Shown here piece after piece: positions 30,421 to 42,277 of a DNA stretch of 64,000 nucleotides. The notes below the pieces were generated by a model. The model did not search any database, was not told the DNA's origin, and worked only from the letters and a program-made list of their open reading frames with translations. The DNA is from Codonopsis lanceolata (taxonomy: Eukaryota; Streptophyta; Magnoliopsida; Asterales; Campanulaceae), in assembly GCA_013146195.2 (NCBI GenBank), contig CM028378.1, positions 36,182,227-36,246,226 of the forward strand, read 5' to 3'. The stretch's first letter is position 1; each line of letters begins with the position of its first letter. The position numbers were made by a program, and so were the translations under genes.

Positions 30421-32598
30421 TGGGCATGTTAGATGAATTTACATGTTGGTTATGAACATGCTAGATAAGTTTACATCTTGTTTAGATAGATGGTTATTTT
30501 GGATGGAAACATGCTTGATTAAATGCTATCTTGACATACATGCTTGAAATGTGATGGTTGACTCTAAATGTTAAGTGTTGACCTATGAACCATGTTTTGG
30601 GGATTTTGTTAGGAAGATATGGATTATGTTGGGTTGCACAATGTTGCTAACCTTGAGAACTTAGCCATGAATATTAGCTAATGAATAATAGGAGGGCTAT
30701 GTTGCAAATAACTTCTATGCCTTCAAATTTTGGAAAGAGTAGAAATGACTCAACGGAGTCGATTTTGGGACTAATATGAATATAGTGAATCACATATTAA
30801 GATCCTACGGAATTTGAGGTAGTTTTGATGGAGGTTAAGCCTCCAAGAATTTTCAAGTGTATGAAGAACACTTGGGTATTAGAGACTCGATATTGTTGCT
30901 CTAATGTGTTTATGAGTTAGTTAGCATAGAAATGCATAACTATGTGATTTAAAAGTAAATATCTACTTGATTGGATTAGTACGGTGTGTTGTACTTTTCC
31001 TTTGTTTGAGCATGCGAGTATATATTACATTATTACTTGTGCTTGAGTTTGAGTCCGGTGACGGTTTTGGTTTGAGGTTTTCATGACGATGCATTGTCTT
31101 CACGAATTGTGGGATTCGTGATCGCAATGGATCACCGCGGGTTGCACACACCCCTCCATCGATGACCACGGTGGGGATGTAACCGATCATTGCTAGAGTA
31201 ATACATCTACCTTTGATAGCTATGGAACCCGAAGCGGGACTGCTTTTGGGGGCGCCGATATCCACGAAAGGGATATGGAGGACACATTTGTTTCCGCAGG
31301 AGTTGCACGACGGAAACGAAAAGGAAAATCATCTTCTTTCTCTTATGTGGTTTATTTTACGAGCACTTATATGAATTGATGTGCTATGTGGTTAATGATA
31401 TGATTTACAAGAGATGATGATTACTTGACGAAATGTTATAGTAAAAATATAACATGTTAATGAAATGATGATTTTTATGATATGATATTATACTAAAAAT
31501 ATAATATGTTATTCATGATAGAATGAAAACAATAGTCTCTCATATATGAATTATCATATGAGTTGTGTTAATTGAAGAATTATGAGACTCATGGTATAAT
31601 TGGGTCGTGTGGTTGGTGGTTTGATGATATGTTAAATGTGGAAATAAAATATTACACATTTTGGAATTTAGAATCATAATCTATTTGATATGATTTAATT
31701 TATGATGAATTATGAAGAATTATGTTCTATGTGGCTATGGATGAAAATTGATTTATGTTAAGAATTATACTATGAAATGTTATACCATAAGTATGACATG
31801 AGATGTACATGTTTTATTTGAGCATAATGTCTTGTCATGACATTGCATCTTTAGTAGTTTACTAAGTCATTATGACTTACTCGCTTGTTTGTTTTCCTTA
31901 GATTCGGTAGCCGAGTTAGTAATGCGAAGGAATGCGCCGAGTCTACAATAGAAGTGTAATTTTTATGAAGGTTGCTACCATTATTATTATCTCTCGTAAC
32001 CTTAGTTTGTTGGAAATGACGTTTGGGAAGCGGTTATATAAACTTCACTTTGGGTAGTAAGATTTGTGCTATGGATTTGGTACTTGTATTTGTTTAATTA
32101 ATACTTGGTTTTGAGAGCCGACAAATGTTAGTCGACAAATGTTAGTCGAGCATGTTCAATTAATTACATATTTGTCCCATCTTGAGATTGTTCATAATTG
32201 GTTATGTTGTACTTCTAAGCATGTTTAGCCGTAGAGTGTGTAGACTAGAGTTGTAGACTTAGTTAATGTTGAGTTCCTACCGTATGTCGCCGTATACTGA
32301 CTTGATTATTATTGTTTATAAAATTGTAGCATGGTGGTTTGTTGTGCGTGTGTCCAATATATAGTGCGTCACGTGCTGAATTTTTGGCCGAGAGATTTAC
32401 TATCGCTTTGGTTGTTTTTGAAGCTTTTCGAAGCTTGTTAGCTCGGGTCTCATTTTGTTATTCGCTTCCGCATTTGTTGATTGTCGTTGGCGTATCGTTG
32501 GCGTATTTATAGTTTTACCCATTGTTTGTTATTTTGTGTGTTTTGACGCATACGACATTGAGATCTCAGATATTGGGATCCTGGATCCGATCGTTATA

Positions 32599-34594
32599 GC
32601 ATGAGTATCGAGCTATTGTGTGTTAGTGGAAGAGTATTGTTTTATTTTACGAATTAAGATCCGTTAAATAATCTTATATAAAACTTAATCTTAATTTTAA
32701 CCAACGGTTTAAACTCTAAACGTACTTTCTCTCCCATCAATCTCTTAGGTTAATTAAATCAATAAACGAGAAAAGGAATCCAATCGTAGGAGGAGATGAA
32801 ACCCAGTTTTGGGAATCGACGTAGGGAGGAATGAACTGAAATCATAAATCAAACTCTAATAATCATAAATGCCATTGAATCTCATTTTCATATGTTTCGC
32901 TTTATAAAAGAAAGTATTAAATAATAAGGAATGTATTAAGATTGAATGGAGCAATCAATGGAAAGTGTGACAGTATTGGAAGCGGAAAATCTTCCAAATT
33001 AATAAGGAAAGAGGAAGTAATGTCCTTTTCTCCACGTTACTATATATATAATTATATACATATTGCCACATCACATGGACATGGGAACAACACGCCATTC
33101 TGCAACAAATTTTTACCTTGCCTGGCAGCTTAGAGCTGCGTGCCGGCACTCTGCGTCAAAAGCCAGTCAAACTATATCCCGTAGGCCTTGTCATTGGCAG
33201 TGGCAGCACAAAAAAGCTGCCACCCGTCGAATCTCCCCGTAGATTTTGGAGTATTAATCAAGTAAAAAAATACTATTAAAGCTCCTTTTTCTTTTTAATC
33301 AATTCTAAATAATTATCTTTTCTCAAAATACCAAAAAGAGGTATGTCCCTAGATTTCAAGATTAAAGGAAGACTTATTTATCCCAAATTTACAACCACGA
33401 GATTATTTTTAATTAGTTTTTTAATACCAAATTAAAGTAGAGACAAAGTCTACTATAATTTACACCTGAGCCGAAGAAAGTGACAAAATTTATCCAACCC
33501 AATGGTTATCATTATATCCATTTAAAAGAATTTATTTGTTATTATTCAAACACCCAAAGGGGAATCGTGTTAAAACAATGTATTATCCATTAACACCTAT
33601 TAACAAATGATAATTATGAATATCCTAATCATCTGGATGATTCTCAATGACTCACCGCTTTTTCAGCTTCCACCTACCGCCGGTAACCACCACTGAGCCA
33701 GCCGCTACCACACGGCTACCACTTCAATCAAGGACTGCTATCGCCACCACTGCCACCGCCACTGCAGAACCACCACCGCCCGGGCCACGCTAACCACCAC
33801 CACCTCCAATCGCCATCGCCTCCACCGCATCACCACCGCGCCCCTTTACTTAAAAATAATAACAATTAAATGCATACTACCATTACGAGATTCAAACCCG
33901 ACTCAAATCGTTCTTTAAACAAAGCTTCATACCACTGTATTGTAACCAATTTTTGAATTATTTGAAAGTTAATATAAATATAAACAAGTAATCATAAAAA
34001 TTATTGATTATTATGAATGTATTTGTTATTTGTTTTGATTAAGAATATTTGTTTGTTATTTATATTTTATAATTTATAATTATAATGAATATAAATTTTT
34101 AATTTTTTAATAAGGTATTTGACTTTTATTTTTCTTACTTTTAATAATCCTTTATTAGTGTAAATCAATAAACACATATATTTTCATCTCACAACTATGA
34201 AGACTATTATAAAATTTTGACAACTTTTAAAAAAGTGAAAAAATAGTGTCGCATTGAAATATCACTTTTTATTTGAGGTGTAAAAAAGGAAAGAAAAGAT
34301 AAATATCAAAATTAAGAAAAATATCTTGGTTATTGTTGAACGAGGGGCCCGTATTTTTTATTAAATGTGAAAAATTGGTGAAAATATTTTGATGATTTAT
34401 GAATATTAAGTTATAAACTTATCAGTGGTTGGTGTGTTTTGTCATGTGTGTGTTTTTTTTGGCTGTGTGTGTGTTTGAGTGAGTTTGTGTACAGACAGCA
34501 TATTAAATAATCTAATATAAGAGCAGTAATACCCAAAATAATAAATGATATTCCTTATTGGATATTATCTTAATACCCATTTATTATTCAATAT
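32599..34594. other. Spacer; one short CCA/CCG-rich block
   Basis: Mostly AT-rich with no gene. The block 33660-33845 is rich in CCACC, CCGCC and ACCACC triplets and stands out sharply, but it has stops in all frames and no TIRs were recognised around it. The ORFs near 32942-33149 on both strands have no family resemblance. Confidence 0.5.
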
Positions 34595-34648
34595 TTGGAT
34601 TTATCATAACACCCATTAACCTTAATGGGTGTTATGGATAATATCCAA
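34595..34648. repeat. 54-bp near-perfect palindrome (MITE-like core)
   Basis: ATAACACCCATTAA, two bases, then TTAATGGGTGTTAT, extended on both sides by TTGGAT-T-ATC and GATAATATCCAA. The words 'ttggatattatc' and 'taatacccat' also occur just upstream (34556-34580), so a larger foldback element, about 34510-34680, is likely. The borders are not clear. Confidence 0.75.
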
Positions 34649-35615
34649 TTAACCTGAACCCAATTATCACCCCTACCGCCGAAAGCACTTTTGTTAAAAA
34701 TTGAAGTGAGAATATCAATCCATCGGAAATTATGTGTTGGTGGGTATTGGTAGTGTGAGAAAGTGAATTTTGTCTTGAATTAGGATTCTAAAATTGCCCA
34801 ACAACCTCATCGGAAACCTTAAAAAGTAAAGAGATCGATAAGCAACCTTGCATTGGTTGGCGCTGTCCTATTTCTTCCTCTTGTTCATCATTTCCAATGA
34901 TTAAAGCTTCAATTAGACACTCAACAGTTTTTTTTTTTTTTTTTTCATTTAAAACTTGATGTAACAAGCAAAATTATGAGACGAGGGAGCAACGTATATT
35001 CCTTTCGTTCCATTCAAGGATTTCATATTTAATAAATTGTATTATTAAAAGAAAAAATATTTTTTTTTTTTTCAAGAGGCGTAGGAAGGGATCGACACAA
35101 GGCGCCACACAATGACTAAAGTAATACTTAGTGGCAAGGCTAAAATAGTTAAATTAAGGAACCAATTTTTCATTTATTAAAAAAAATAAGTATCATTATA
35201 ATTAATTAATCATTGATTACATGTGTTTTTGAACATAAACAATATGTTGTATTGCTGTACCACATGTGAAAGATAAAGTTGAAAGGCTAATGACATTATA
35301 AGCTTAATATTATTTTCAAAACAGAGGAGGATTACATAATTGTAAATTATTTTTAAAAAAAAATTACGCATAAATAAACTGCACGCAAGGAACATGTTAA
35401 TGTCAAAAGGAAATTAAAAATCTTGTTCGGTATTCCGAACATTCCCAAAAAAATTGAATAAATGACTATTGAACCGACTTTTGAAATATTAAGTAGCTAA
35501 CTCCATCAAGGAATTCAATCTCAGTTCGGAAGACTTCTTCTCCTTCTACCCATTAGAACGGTTTCTTCAGGAATTAATTTTGAGCCTGCAAATCTGAAAA
35601 TACTATAGAAAACAA

Positions 35616-35648
<33 letters not shown>

Positions 35649-36107
35649 TTTTTTTAACCGGCGACATTGATACTTGATACAGGTTAGGTAACGCGTTTTG
35701 TCCGGGTGGGTGGGGAGTGGTGAGTAAGGCCCCATTACCATGTGCTTTTGACCCAAGTATTTGTTCTCTGTATCCGCTAAGACATAATTTAGCCAAGTCT
35801 TTTCAAATATGTGCATTCATTGTATTTTAAGAAGATTCAAGGTGGACATACACAGTTTGTTTATTTCCTCTATTGTACTCGTCACTTTAATTTATCTGTT
35901 TTATATGAATATTGTTCGTTTAACCCAACCTAATTTGGTCTTGATGCGTACTGCGTAGAGGTCGAAAAGGAGGAGGTGCATGAGAATTACATACAATGAA
36001 TATTGTTCGTTTCATATTAATTGTTAATATCAAATCTTGAAATATTACCATGATTTATACATGAATTTTGAAAGTTGACTATTAAAATAGTTAGATAGAC
36101 CCGCTAC
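34649..36107. other. AT-rich spacer with simple repeats
   Basis: Contains poly-T runs (34928-34945, 35059-35073) and an (AAT)n(ATT)n tract. No gene is seen. The - strand ORF at 35574-35816 runs through the microsatellite and is not credible. Confidence 0.55.
35616..35657. repeat. Self-complementary (AAT)n(ATT)n microsatellite and poly-T
   Basis: About four AAT units pass directly into about seven ATT units, so the tract can fold on itself. A T-run follows. Confidence 0.85.
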
Positions 36108-36328
36108 TTAAAACGAAGAGAGTAATTGTCATGTTTCGAAATTTTCCTATTTAGTAAAATTATTTTATCATTTTACTTTTACTTTCTTTTTAATACATTA
36201 ATGATGATCACACATTAAGATGTGTTTTAAAGGAAAATTATATATTTTACAAATATTAATAATCGAGTCACTTGGTTTCTCTTAACCTATATGACCGATT
36301 AAACAAAATAATTATTTATGAACGAAGA
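36108..36328 (-). mobile_element. Eroded Stowaway-family MITE
   Basis: Read inversely it contains 'aataattattttgtttaatc', 'gttaagagaaacca', 'gtgactcgattattaatattt' and 'tttcctttaaaacacatctta', matching the order of words in 3893-4148. Both ends are decayed. Confidence 0.55.
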
Positions 36329-37209
36329 AAATACTATTTTAAGTTGAGATGCGGACGGATTGTACTAAATCATGCTCATCAAAGTTTCGAAAGTCTTTGT
36401 ATTGCTTCATTTTTAATACATGTAATCCGCGATGTTGAGAAAGATCTAATATATTGGCATCATTTACCAACAACATAGAAAAGTAAGAGGAAGGAAATGA
36501 GTAATTGAGTTAGTAATTTTTATATTTTACAAGGTAAATAGCTAGACTTTCTTCTGATTTCACATTACTAACTATATGGTCATGCTTCCTAGTTCGCCCC
36601 CTATCTTATTGGGCCGTAAGTCAGAACTACTACTGAATCGAATCAAATCAAATTAATTCATTTAATTTAGTTCATTTTGGTCAAACACAGTTCAGTTTAG
36701 AATTCTAAAATAAAAAAAAAATTGGTCGTTTTGTTCGGTTTATGGTCTTTGAGATCAAACCAAAACAAACCCAACAAAACCCATATTTATTTATATTGTA
36801 TAAATATAATATTTTCAATAATATTTATTAACTATTATGAGTTTTTGAATCATTGTTTACATGTGTGTTATACAGCTTTTTTCTTCCATGATGTATATAT
36901 ACAGCTATTAAACAAAATCTAGATCGTTATAGGACTTTTTTTCTTTCATTGTTTGCATGTGTGTTATTTTGAAATTTGTAAGAGAAAATTAACAGTGGAG
37001 GGTAAACAATAAACATCATTGTGTTATTTATGATAATTTCATTTTAAACATTATTATTTAATTTTGATGTTAATTATAAATTAATTTTTTATTTGCCTTA
37101 TTTTTATTTTTAATGTTAGTTAAGCTGGTTTAAAAAATACTAAAATTATTGTCATTCTTTCATTTTTTCGTCTGTTTCTATGTAATTGTCTTGTTTGAAT
37201 TTTTTCTTT
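36329..37209. other. AT-rich spacer
   Basis: No gene or clear repeat. The small ORFs at 36272-36478 and 36722-36922 are chance readings of AT-rich sequence. Confidence 0.5.
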
Positions 37210-38054
37210 TTATGCAAAGGCTAAATCCTTCCTTCCATATTTTGCAAATTTTTTAAAACGTTTAGCGAACATGGCAAATTGTTCACCTGAAAGAAAATCG
37301 TTTTCGCTAAAAGAAGTAGAAGGTTTGTTTTCAACTGGAGTTTCTTCTTGTACCATGGCTGGCAAGGTTAGAGTTATGAACTGTTTGTCCTGCTCTAGAG
37401 CTTGATTAACTTCGAGCTCGTAAACCTTTAAACTTGCATATAAACTACGAAGAGTCATTTCATTCAAGTTCTTAGATTAATATGCCAAATATTACCTAGA
37501 GAGCCTAGAAATCTCATGTTCATTTCTTTCTTGTCATAAGTTTTACCAAGAGAAAAACAACTATTTATTACCTCACTAAAGCGATCGTATGCTTGTCTCA
37601 AGGTCTCCTTGGGATCCTTCTTGAAAGAATCGAATTGTTGGATGAATGTGTACTTCTTGTTGTCTCTTGTATCTTGGTCTCCTTCCAAGTATTCGACAAG
37701 AGTTTCCCACATCACTTTGGCAGTGGTACACCGTATCACTTGTTGGTAAGTACTAGTGTCTAGTGAGCTTGTTATAATGTTGATGGCTTTACTATCTAGC
37801 TCCACTAGCTTTCTATCGTCCTCAGTCCATTATGATTCTTCTTTTGGTACTTCAGCAGGATTTCCAGTAATGGATGTCAGAAGATTTGCCTTCATTAGTA
37901 CATGACGTCCTATTGGTACGCACTTCCATTACATGTTGTCAACAGAATTCATAAAATGCATTATCTTATCCTTCCAAACATCGAAATGACATTCGTCCAA
38001 TATTAGGACGTGGTTCGCATTTGACGTAGGTAGCATGTAATGTGTTTGTGCCAT
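37210..38054 (-). pseudogene. Truncated Sirevirus-like gag
   Basis: The ATG at 38054-38052 starts a frame like that at 15848. It is broken at two places by stops (about 37930 and 37832), then open over 37805-37464 ('LDSKAINIITSSLDTSTYQQ', 'TAKVMWETLVEYLEGDQDT', 'NMRFLGSLG'). A frame change at about 37470 leads to 37467-37210 ('NEMTLRSLYASLKVYELEVN', 'SGEQFAMFAKRFKKFAKYGR'). It ends before the zinc knuckle because the element is truncated. Confidence 0.88.
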
Positions 38055-38098
38055 TGGATCGTGTCTCTCAAGAATTTAATTTTGGAAAAATGAGTTAA

Positions 38099-38110
38099 GC
38101 TCTGATACCA
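38099..38110 (-). other. Primer-binding site (initiator tRNA-Met)
   Basis: TGGTATCAGAGC on the element strand, two bases from the LTR end (...CTAACA). Confidence 0.9.
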
Positions 38111-38112
38111 AT

Positions 38113-39364
38113 TGTTAGTCCCAAAGGGCACAATAATAAGTTAGAGGGGGGGGAGTTGAATAGCTTATTAGACAGTTAAAACTTTTCGTATTGATTCCTA
38201 AAACAAGCACTTTCAATCTATTGCAAAGATTGAAGTAGCGGAAGTTTTGCAAGGAAGACAGACTAAGTCTGCTAGTGAAGCACTACCGGTAGACTTAGCT
38301 GGTTACTCAAGTTTGCTGCTTAAGGAATAAGTTAATAGATATGAAAATAGTGTAAAGCAGTAAGTAAAGAATATAAGTATTTTGAGATGGTTCGCACTAT
38401 AAAGAGTGTTACGTCCACCGCCAAGGCAGTCAACCTTGGATTTAAATGTGCACTATGTTTTCCACTAGTTCTATTACAGAAATGTCCAATGGATCGTGTA
38501 CAAAATATTTGACTTGTGTTTGGGGTTGGGGAAATTGAATATTTGGAAAAACAGAATATTCAATGTGCAGAAGAATAGTAGAAAGAACAACAATAAGAAA
38601 CAAATGATTAACAGTTGATGCAGATCTTCTTGTTGTTGTTAAAGACTTTTTTGATCAGTTAATGATCTCTTGAATGTGAGTATAAAGCTTGATGTTGTTG
38701 GATAGATTCAGAGCATTTGTGTCTTCAGTCTTTAATGCCAGTATTTATAGCTGGACATTTTTGAGATCGTTTGGAGAAGATGAAGTGAGTAACAACTCTA
38801 TTAGGTTGAATGCATTAAATGCTTGGAGCTGTTAGGATGACGTCTTCTTCAACTGATACTGAGCAGGGAATGATCAAGAGTTGTTGCATCAACTAGTAGG
38901 TGAGTGACAATCAGAGTTGCAGACCTGCAATAGTTGGTACAGTTTGTATGTGTCAGTCTGTGCACCTGCTCTGTTACTTTTCAGAAGGCGAAAGTCTTCA
39001 TACTTTTTCGAAAAATTAGATGGAGGGACGTGTCTGAGAAGTTAGCGCAGATCTGCAGATGATTTAAATTCAAATTCAATCTGATTTAAACTTGAATTAA
39101 ATAATACATTTAGGCTTGAAGTCCGGAATAGTTTAGGTCCTTTAGGACACGTCACGCTGTCCGAGTGCAGACAAGGTCTGCCGCCTTGTCTGCCGTTGGA
39201 GGCTGCATGAAGTCTGTTGGTGAGGTCTTCAACCGAAGTCTTCCGCTTAACCTGTGAAGTCTATAAAACTATTCTAAAGCAAAGTTGTATATTCAGTTGT
39301 CACGTTAACTGGTACGCAGCCCATTTAGCCACTAAGTATAGAACCTAATGTAATAAATGAACAA
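38113..39364 (-). repeat. LTR of the truncated Sirevirus-like copy
   Basis: On the element strand it starts TGTTCATTTATTACATTAG and ends CTAACA. It matches 14555-15778 along its length ('tgggctgcgtacc', 'agacttcacaggtt', 'ggcagaccttgtctgcac', 'aaccttggatttaaa', 'gactgccttgg'). Confidence 0.85.
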
Positions 39365-39971
39365 ATGTAAATCAAAATACAAATGAGAAACAACAGACAC
39401 ATTGAACAATTGACTTTTGAAATCGAAAAGGGACAATTATTTTAGACCATTTTACAATAAAATTCTCAATTCCTAAACAAATATTATGTTTGACACACAA
39501 ATTAAGAAATTCAATTGACTCTATTTATTAGTATGATATGTAAAAGCTAAAGTAAGAATGAGATACAACATTAAAGTAGAAAAAAAAAAAAGTAGAAAAA
39601 AAATAAAAGTAAAATGGTAAAATAACTTTCAATAAGAATTTTTAAAACGAATAGATGTTTTTTTACTGGAAAGAATGATATACACTATTTTTTAAAAGAA
39701 AAATCATGAGTATATTATTAAAAAGAAAATTTAAAATTCAAACTAAACTAATACTACATTCGTTCTAAAATAAATGTAGTTTTAACAATTTGTGCACAGA
39801 TTAATAAAGATTATCAAAAGCTTGATCTACCCTTATTTTGAATAATTTATTGTAGTTAGGTTGCATTAGTATTTTTCTCTTTTTTGTTAACATGTATATT
39901 TAACATCATTCAATTTAAGCGAAGTAAATAAGGATATATTGTAAGATATAGACAAATATTTCTTGAAATAC
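39365..39971. other. AT-rich spacer
   Basis: About 39765-39800 ('acattcgttctaaaataaatgtagttt') resembles a MITE end. No gene is seen. Confidence 0.5.
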
Positions 39972-41002
39972 TATAATAATAAAGCGGGGGCTAACCACAC
40001 CCCAATACACACCCTCTACACCTCATCAAAAAAATTACAAAAATGTCATCGTTCTAATTTACTAATTAAACCTTCCATTTTTTCCTTTCTTCGTTCGTTC
40101 CCTTTCTTACGCCATTTTGTTCGCCAGCCTTCTTCCTCTTTTTTTTTCTTTCTCCCCCCTCTATCCTCTCCTTTCCTTCCCTCTTCTCTCCTTTCCTTCA
40201 TCTTTTTTTCTAAAATCATCATCTCTTTCCCTCTTCTCACTAGCAATGTACGACCATGGCTTGATGAATGACATTCAATGTGTTCGACTAAGGGTGACAG
40301 TACACAACTCATTGAGTTCGTTGCACCAAAGCTGAACTATTGACGGGAACAATTGAACGACTGAGGAGAATGACGGTGAGGAGGAATGAGAAGGTGGTGG
40401 GTTTACATGAGGAGAGGGAAGGTGATGAGCAGGGCCGGCCCTGAATATTCGGAGGCCCATGGCGAAAAAAAATAAAAGGGCCCTTTACAGACTAGACCAA
40501 TTAATTAAAAGTTAAAAACTACTCTTCCCAGGTTTCGAACTTGAGACCTTCAGCATATAAGGCATGACCCTTGACCATTACAGCAACAAAATACTTGTGA
40601 AAAATGTTTACAATAAATTATATATACAATATATAAGGTAATTTTTACAAATTTGGGGCCCCCAAAATTGGGGGCCCATGGCCATTGCCCCTCTAGACAT
40701 GCCTCAGGGCCGGCCCTGGTGATGAGGAAGAAGAATGTGGCGGGCTTACCTAGGCTGAAGTGAAACCATGGTGGGGAAAGAGAAGGATGTCGCCCTTAGG
40801 TATGAGAGGGAAGAAGAGACAACAAGGGAGGAAACAAATGGTGAGGGAATGGAGGAAGGGTAAAAGGGTAGAATAGGTAGGTAGGGTGTGGTGTAGTGAG
40901 TAATGTGACTATGTGGGAAAATTTGATTAAATATGTGGGATGTAGAGAGAAATGCAGTGTAAAGAGTATGTATATTGGGTTGTGATTAGCCCCATTTAAT
41001 AA
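39972..41002. mobile_element. TIR element with a pyrimidine-rich interior, split by an hAT MITE
   Basis: Inverted ends: left 'aataataaagcgggggctaa' continuing 'ccacaccccaatacacaccctctacac', and right, read inward, 'ttattaaatggggctaatca' continuing 'caacccaatatacatactctttacac'. The left interior (40125-40215) is almost pure C/T. The right interior (about 40730-40880) is G/A-rich. Borders are to within about 15 bases, and no target duplication was fixed, so the superfamily is open. The hAT MITE at 40430-40718 is inserted in it. Confidence 0.65.
40430..40718. mobile_element. hAT-type MITE with CAGGGCCGGCCCTG ends
   Basis: A 289-bp element flanked by a perfect 8-bp duplication GTGATGAG (40422-40429 and 40719-40726). 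Both ends read CAGGGCCGGCCCTGA inward. Each end is itself a palindrome, and a GGGGGCCCATGG-type subterminal inverted block is present ('aggcccatggc' left, 'gggggcccatggcc' right). No coding capacity. Confidence 0.93.
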
Positions 41003-41650
41003 TACTTCTTCCGTCCCGAATAAATGTTCATACTTTTTATTTTGGGATGTTTCAACTAATGTTCCTAAAAAAAATTGATGTACAAAATTTATATAATTTT
41101 TCTCAATATATCAATTCATTTAATACTATTATTATTGTACATCTTAGCGAGAGAGTATTATCGTCACAACATATTTTATAATTCATCATTAGTTATATTT
41201 CTTAATACTTGTATTTTGTTTACTATGAAGATTTATCCAAAATCGGATGAAATAGTAATTATTTTTTAACTAAAATAGTACATTAACATTTATTTCGAAA
41301 GGGGTTTAAATCTCAATTTGGTCACCCTACTTTCGACCAAAAGTTATTAAGCTCACTCAACTATTTTTTTCCTCAATTTAATCACTCTATTTGGACATAA
41401 ATAACAAGTTCATCACTTCGTCCAATTATTTTGTTGGAAGCTTTAAAACATTTCTGAAAATCCAAAAATACCCTTACCTACTAATATATTTAATATAACT
41501 TTCAATCTTTCTCCCTCTGTGAAAACTCTCCCTCCTCACAAGCTAAAATAAAAGCACAAACTCAGATTTTTGAAAATATCAAACCCAGATCTGGAATGTC
41601 ATCTTTCTCACAATCTCAAACCCAGATCTGTGACTATGTTTGTGTGTGTG

Positions 41651-41699
41651 AGAGAGAGAGAGAGAGAATGCCTATGGTTGTCATTTGCCCCCCCCCCCC
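41651..41699. repeat. (GA)n and poly-C simple repeats
   Basis: GTGTGTGTGAGAGAGAGAGAG (41641-41667) followed closely by a run of 11 C (41689-41699) within the Pack-MULE. Confidence 0.85.
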
Positions 41700-41830
41700 A
41701 CATGGCGGAAGGATGTGGGTATCAATCGTCGGAAGTTCACCGTCACTCTACGCCAACAACCGCGGCTTCTTCGGAAGGCCGGCCACCATCATCTTGTTCG
41801 ACTTCTCTGCCGCCTATAATTTCAGCGACA

Positions 41831-42277
41831 CTACCGGCTACTCCAACACCCATCCTGTCTACTACCCAGGCGTAATCTCCGACCGCGTCCACTACCCCAG
41901 GCGCAATATCCGATCGCAACACTGCCCGTCTGCATGTCGTTGTTCCTCTGACGGCAACTCCAACGACTAGTGAGGCGACTTCGATTCCATCTCCGGCGAA
42001 AGAGTGGCGCCACGTACGCATACTCACCAGGTGTCACGTTACTGTCACGTGAGTAAGCATCCGGCAAAACCCCCGCGCCTTGTTCCTCAATTCCGTGAAT
42101 CTGCTTCACCTTCGGGATTTTCGCTCTGTCACGTGGATCCAAATTGACATTCTCTGGCGAAACCGTATCCGAATTATTTGAAACCTCGGTATTGGCCTCA
42201 GTACTCGTGGTGGTAGTAGCAGCAACAACAATGGTATACTCCTTATCGAATCCAAATAGAAAGTCAGGAGTTGTCAC
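41831..42277 (-). pseudogene. Unidentified gene fragment captured by the Pack-MULE
   Basis: A - strand frame of 148 codons starting MTTPDFLFGFDKEYTIVVAA, with a Thr/Ser-rich stretch, then NLDPRDRAKIPKVKQIHGIE and LPDAYSRDSNVTPGEYAYVA. After that the reading looks out of frame (Arg/Trp/Gly-rich), and the + strand frame (41596-41970, 'ATIILFDFSAAYNFSDTTGY') looks at least as protein-like. So the captured piece may contain two segments in opposite orientation. The family is not recognised. Confidence 0.35.

Larger units (their letters stand above)
28553..32598 (+). mobile_element. Large non-coding repeat element, LTR-like (solo LTR or LARD candidate)
   Basis: It begins TGTAACGCCCCGGAACTT, a start typical of several long plant LTRs, and ends near 'gatcgttata', a decayed inverse of TGTAACG. 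Composition and style differ from both flanks: GT-rich dinucleotides, GC near average and no long ORF in 4 kb. Inside are a TATA box (29526-29533), a CT- and Ser-codon-rich leader with a splice donor at 29764, and an acceptor-like CTTAG at about 31900. I found no matching target duplication and no second copy in the window, so the class and right border are uncertain. Confidence 0.5.
37213..39364 (-). mobile_element. 5' fragment of a second Sirevirus-like copia element
   Basis: It holds one LTR (38113-39364), the primer-binding site and the first ~280 codons of gag on the - strand, then stops abruptly at about 37213. Everything downstream (nucleocapsid, pol, 3' LTR) is missing. It is the same family as 14555-22225, with close gag similarity. 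Truncation by deletion or illegitimate recombination is likely; no other element begins exactly at the break. Confidence 0.88.

Noticed and set aside
33660..33845. CCA/CCG-rich block as a captured exon
   Set aside because: Stops in all frames and no TIRs found around it, so no element or gene can be claimed.
40046..40312. 88-codon Lys/Glu/Arg-rich - strand ORF
   Set aside because: Opposite strand of a polypyrimidine tract (40125-40215); composition only.
41570..41970. Two + strand ORFs in the Pack-MULE interior as real genes
   Set aside because: They start in (GA)n and poly-C repeats and end within the captured region. At most they mark captured exon sequence.
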